A DNA stretch of 5,437 bases from Clostridia bacterium. Lineage in GTDB: Bacteria > Bacillota > Clostridia > Oscillospirales > CAG-272. Under the pieces are notes generated by a model that was not told the origin of the DNA, ran no database searches, and worked only from the letters and a program-made list of their open reading frames with translations. The stretch covers positions 1-5,437 of the forward strand of contig JAFTHJ010000230.1 of NCBI GenBank assembly GCA_017457465.1, read 5' to 3'. How positions within the stretch are numbered: the first letter of the stretch is position 1; each line of letters begins with the position of its first letter. This document shows, one piece after another, positions 5,423-5,437 of this stretch. The position numbers and the translations under genes were made by a program.

Positions 5423-5437
5423 TAGTTTTTCAAAAGG

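Overview
The window looks like ordinary chromosomal DNA from an anaerobic, probably gut-associated, member of the Clostridia (Bacillota). Four things suggest this: strong Shine-Dalgarno sequences with sigma-A type promoters, a DUF4317 protein (a family I know mainly from Clostridia), a Mrp ATPase with the short N-terminal cysteine cluster common in clostridial homologues, and a DUF4190-like membrane protein. The assignment is an inference from protein style; no rRNA or other lineage marker is present.

Layout. Positions 1-93 hold the 3' end of an unidentified plus-strand gene, closed by a strong two-way hairpin at 97-135. A three-gene minus-strand operon runs from about 2817 down to that hairpin: a Mrp/NBP35-type iron-sulfur carrier ATPase (1948-2784), a SanA-like DUF218 membrane-anchored protein (1344-1931) and a DUF4317 protein (136-1266). 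The first two genes are 16 nt apart. The last two are separated by 77 nt containing a stable RNA hairpin. A 224-bp, very AT-rich divergent intergenic region (2785-3008) carries two well-formed back-to-back promoters, one for the mrp operon and one for gpmI. gpmI (3009-4670, plus strand) encodes a complete 553-residue cofactor-independent phosphoglycerate mutase of the long plant/kinetoplastid-like form. A minus-strand gene for a small membrane protein (4718-5341) converges on gpmI. It has its own consensus promoter at 5394-5422, and its terminator hairpin lies between the two stop codons.

Function. gpmI is central glycolysis and Mrp is iron-sulfur cluster housekeeping. The SanA-like and DUF4317 proteins have no firmly known role and are tied to Mrp only by sharing an operon. 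I saw no mobile element, CRISPR array, tRNA, rRNA, toxin-antitoxin pair or defence gene. I did not find a new multi-gene system; the points worth a second look are local: promoter architecture, RNA hairpins, cysteine clusters and start-site corrections.
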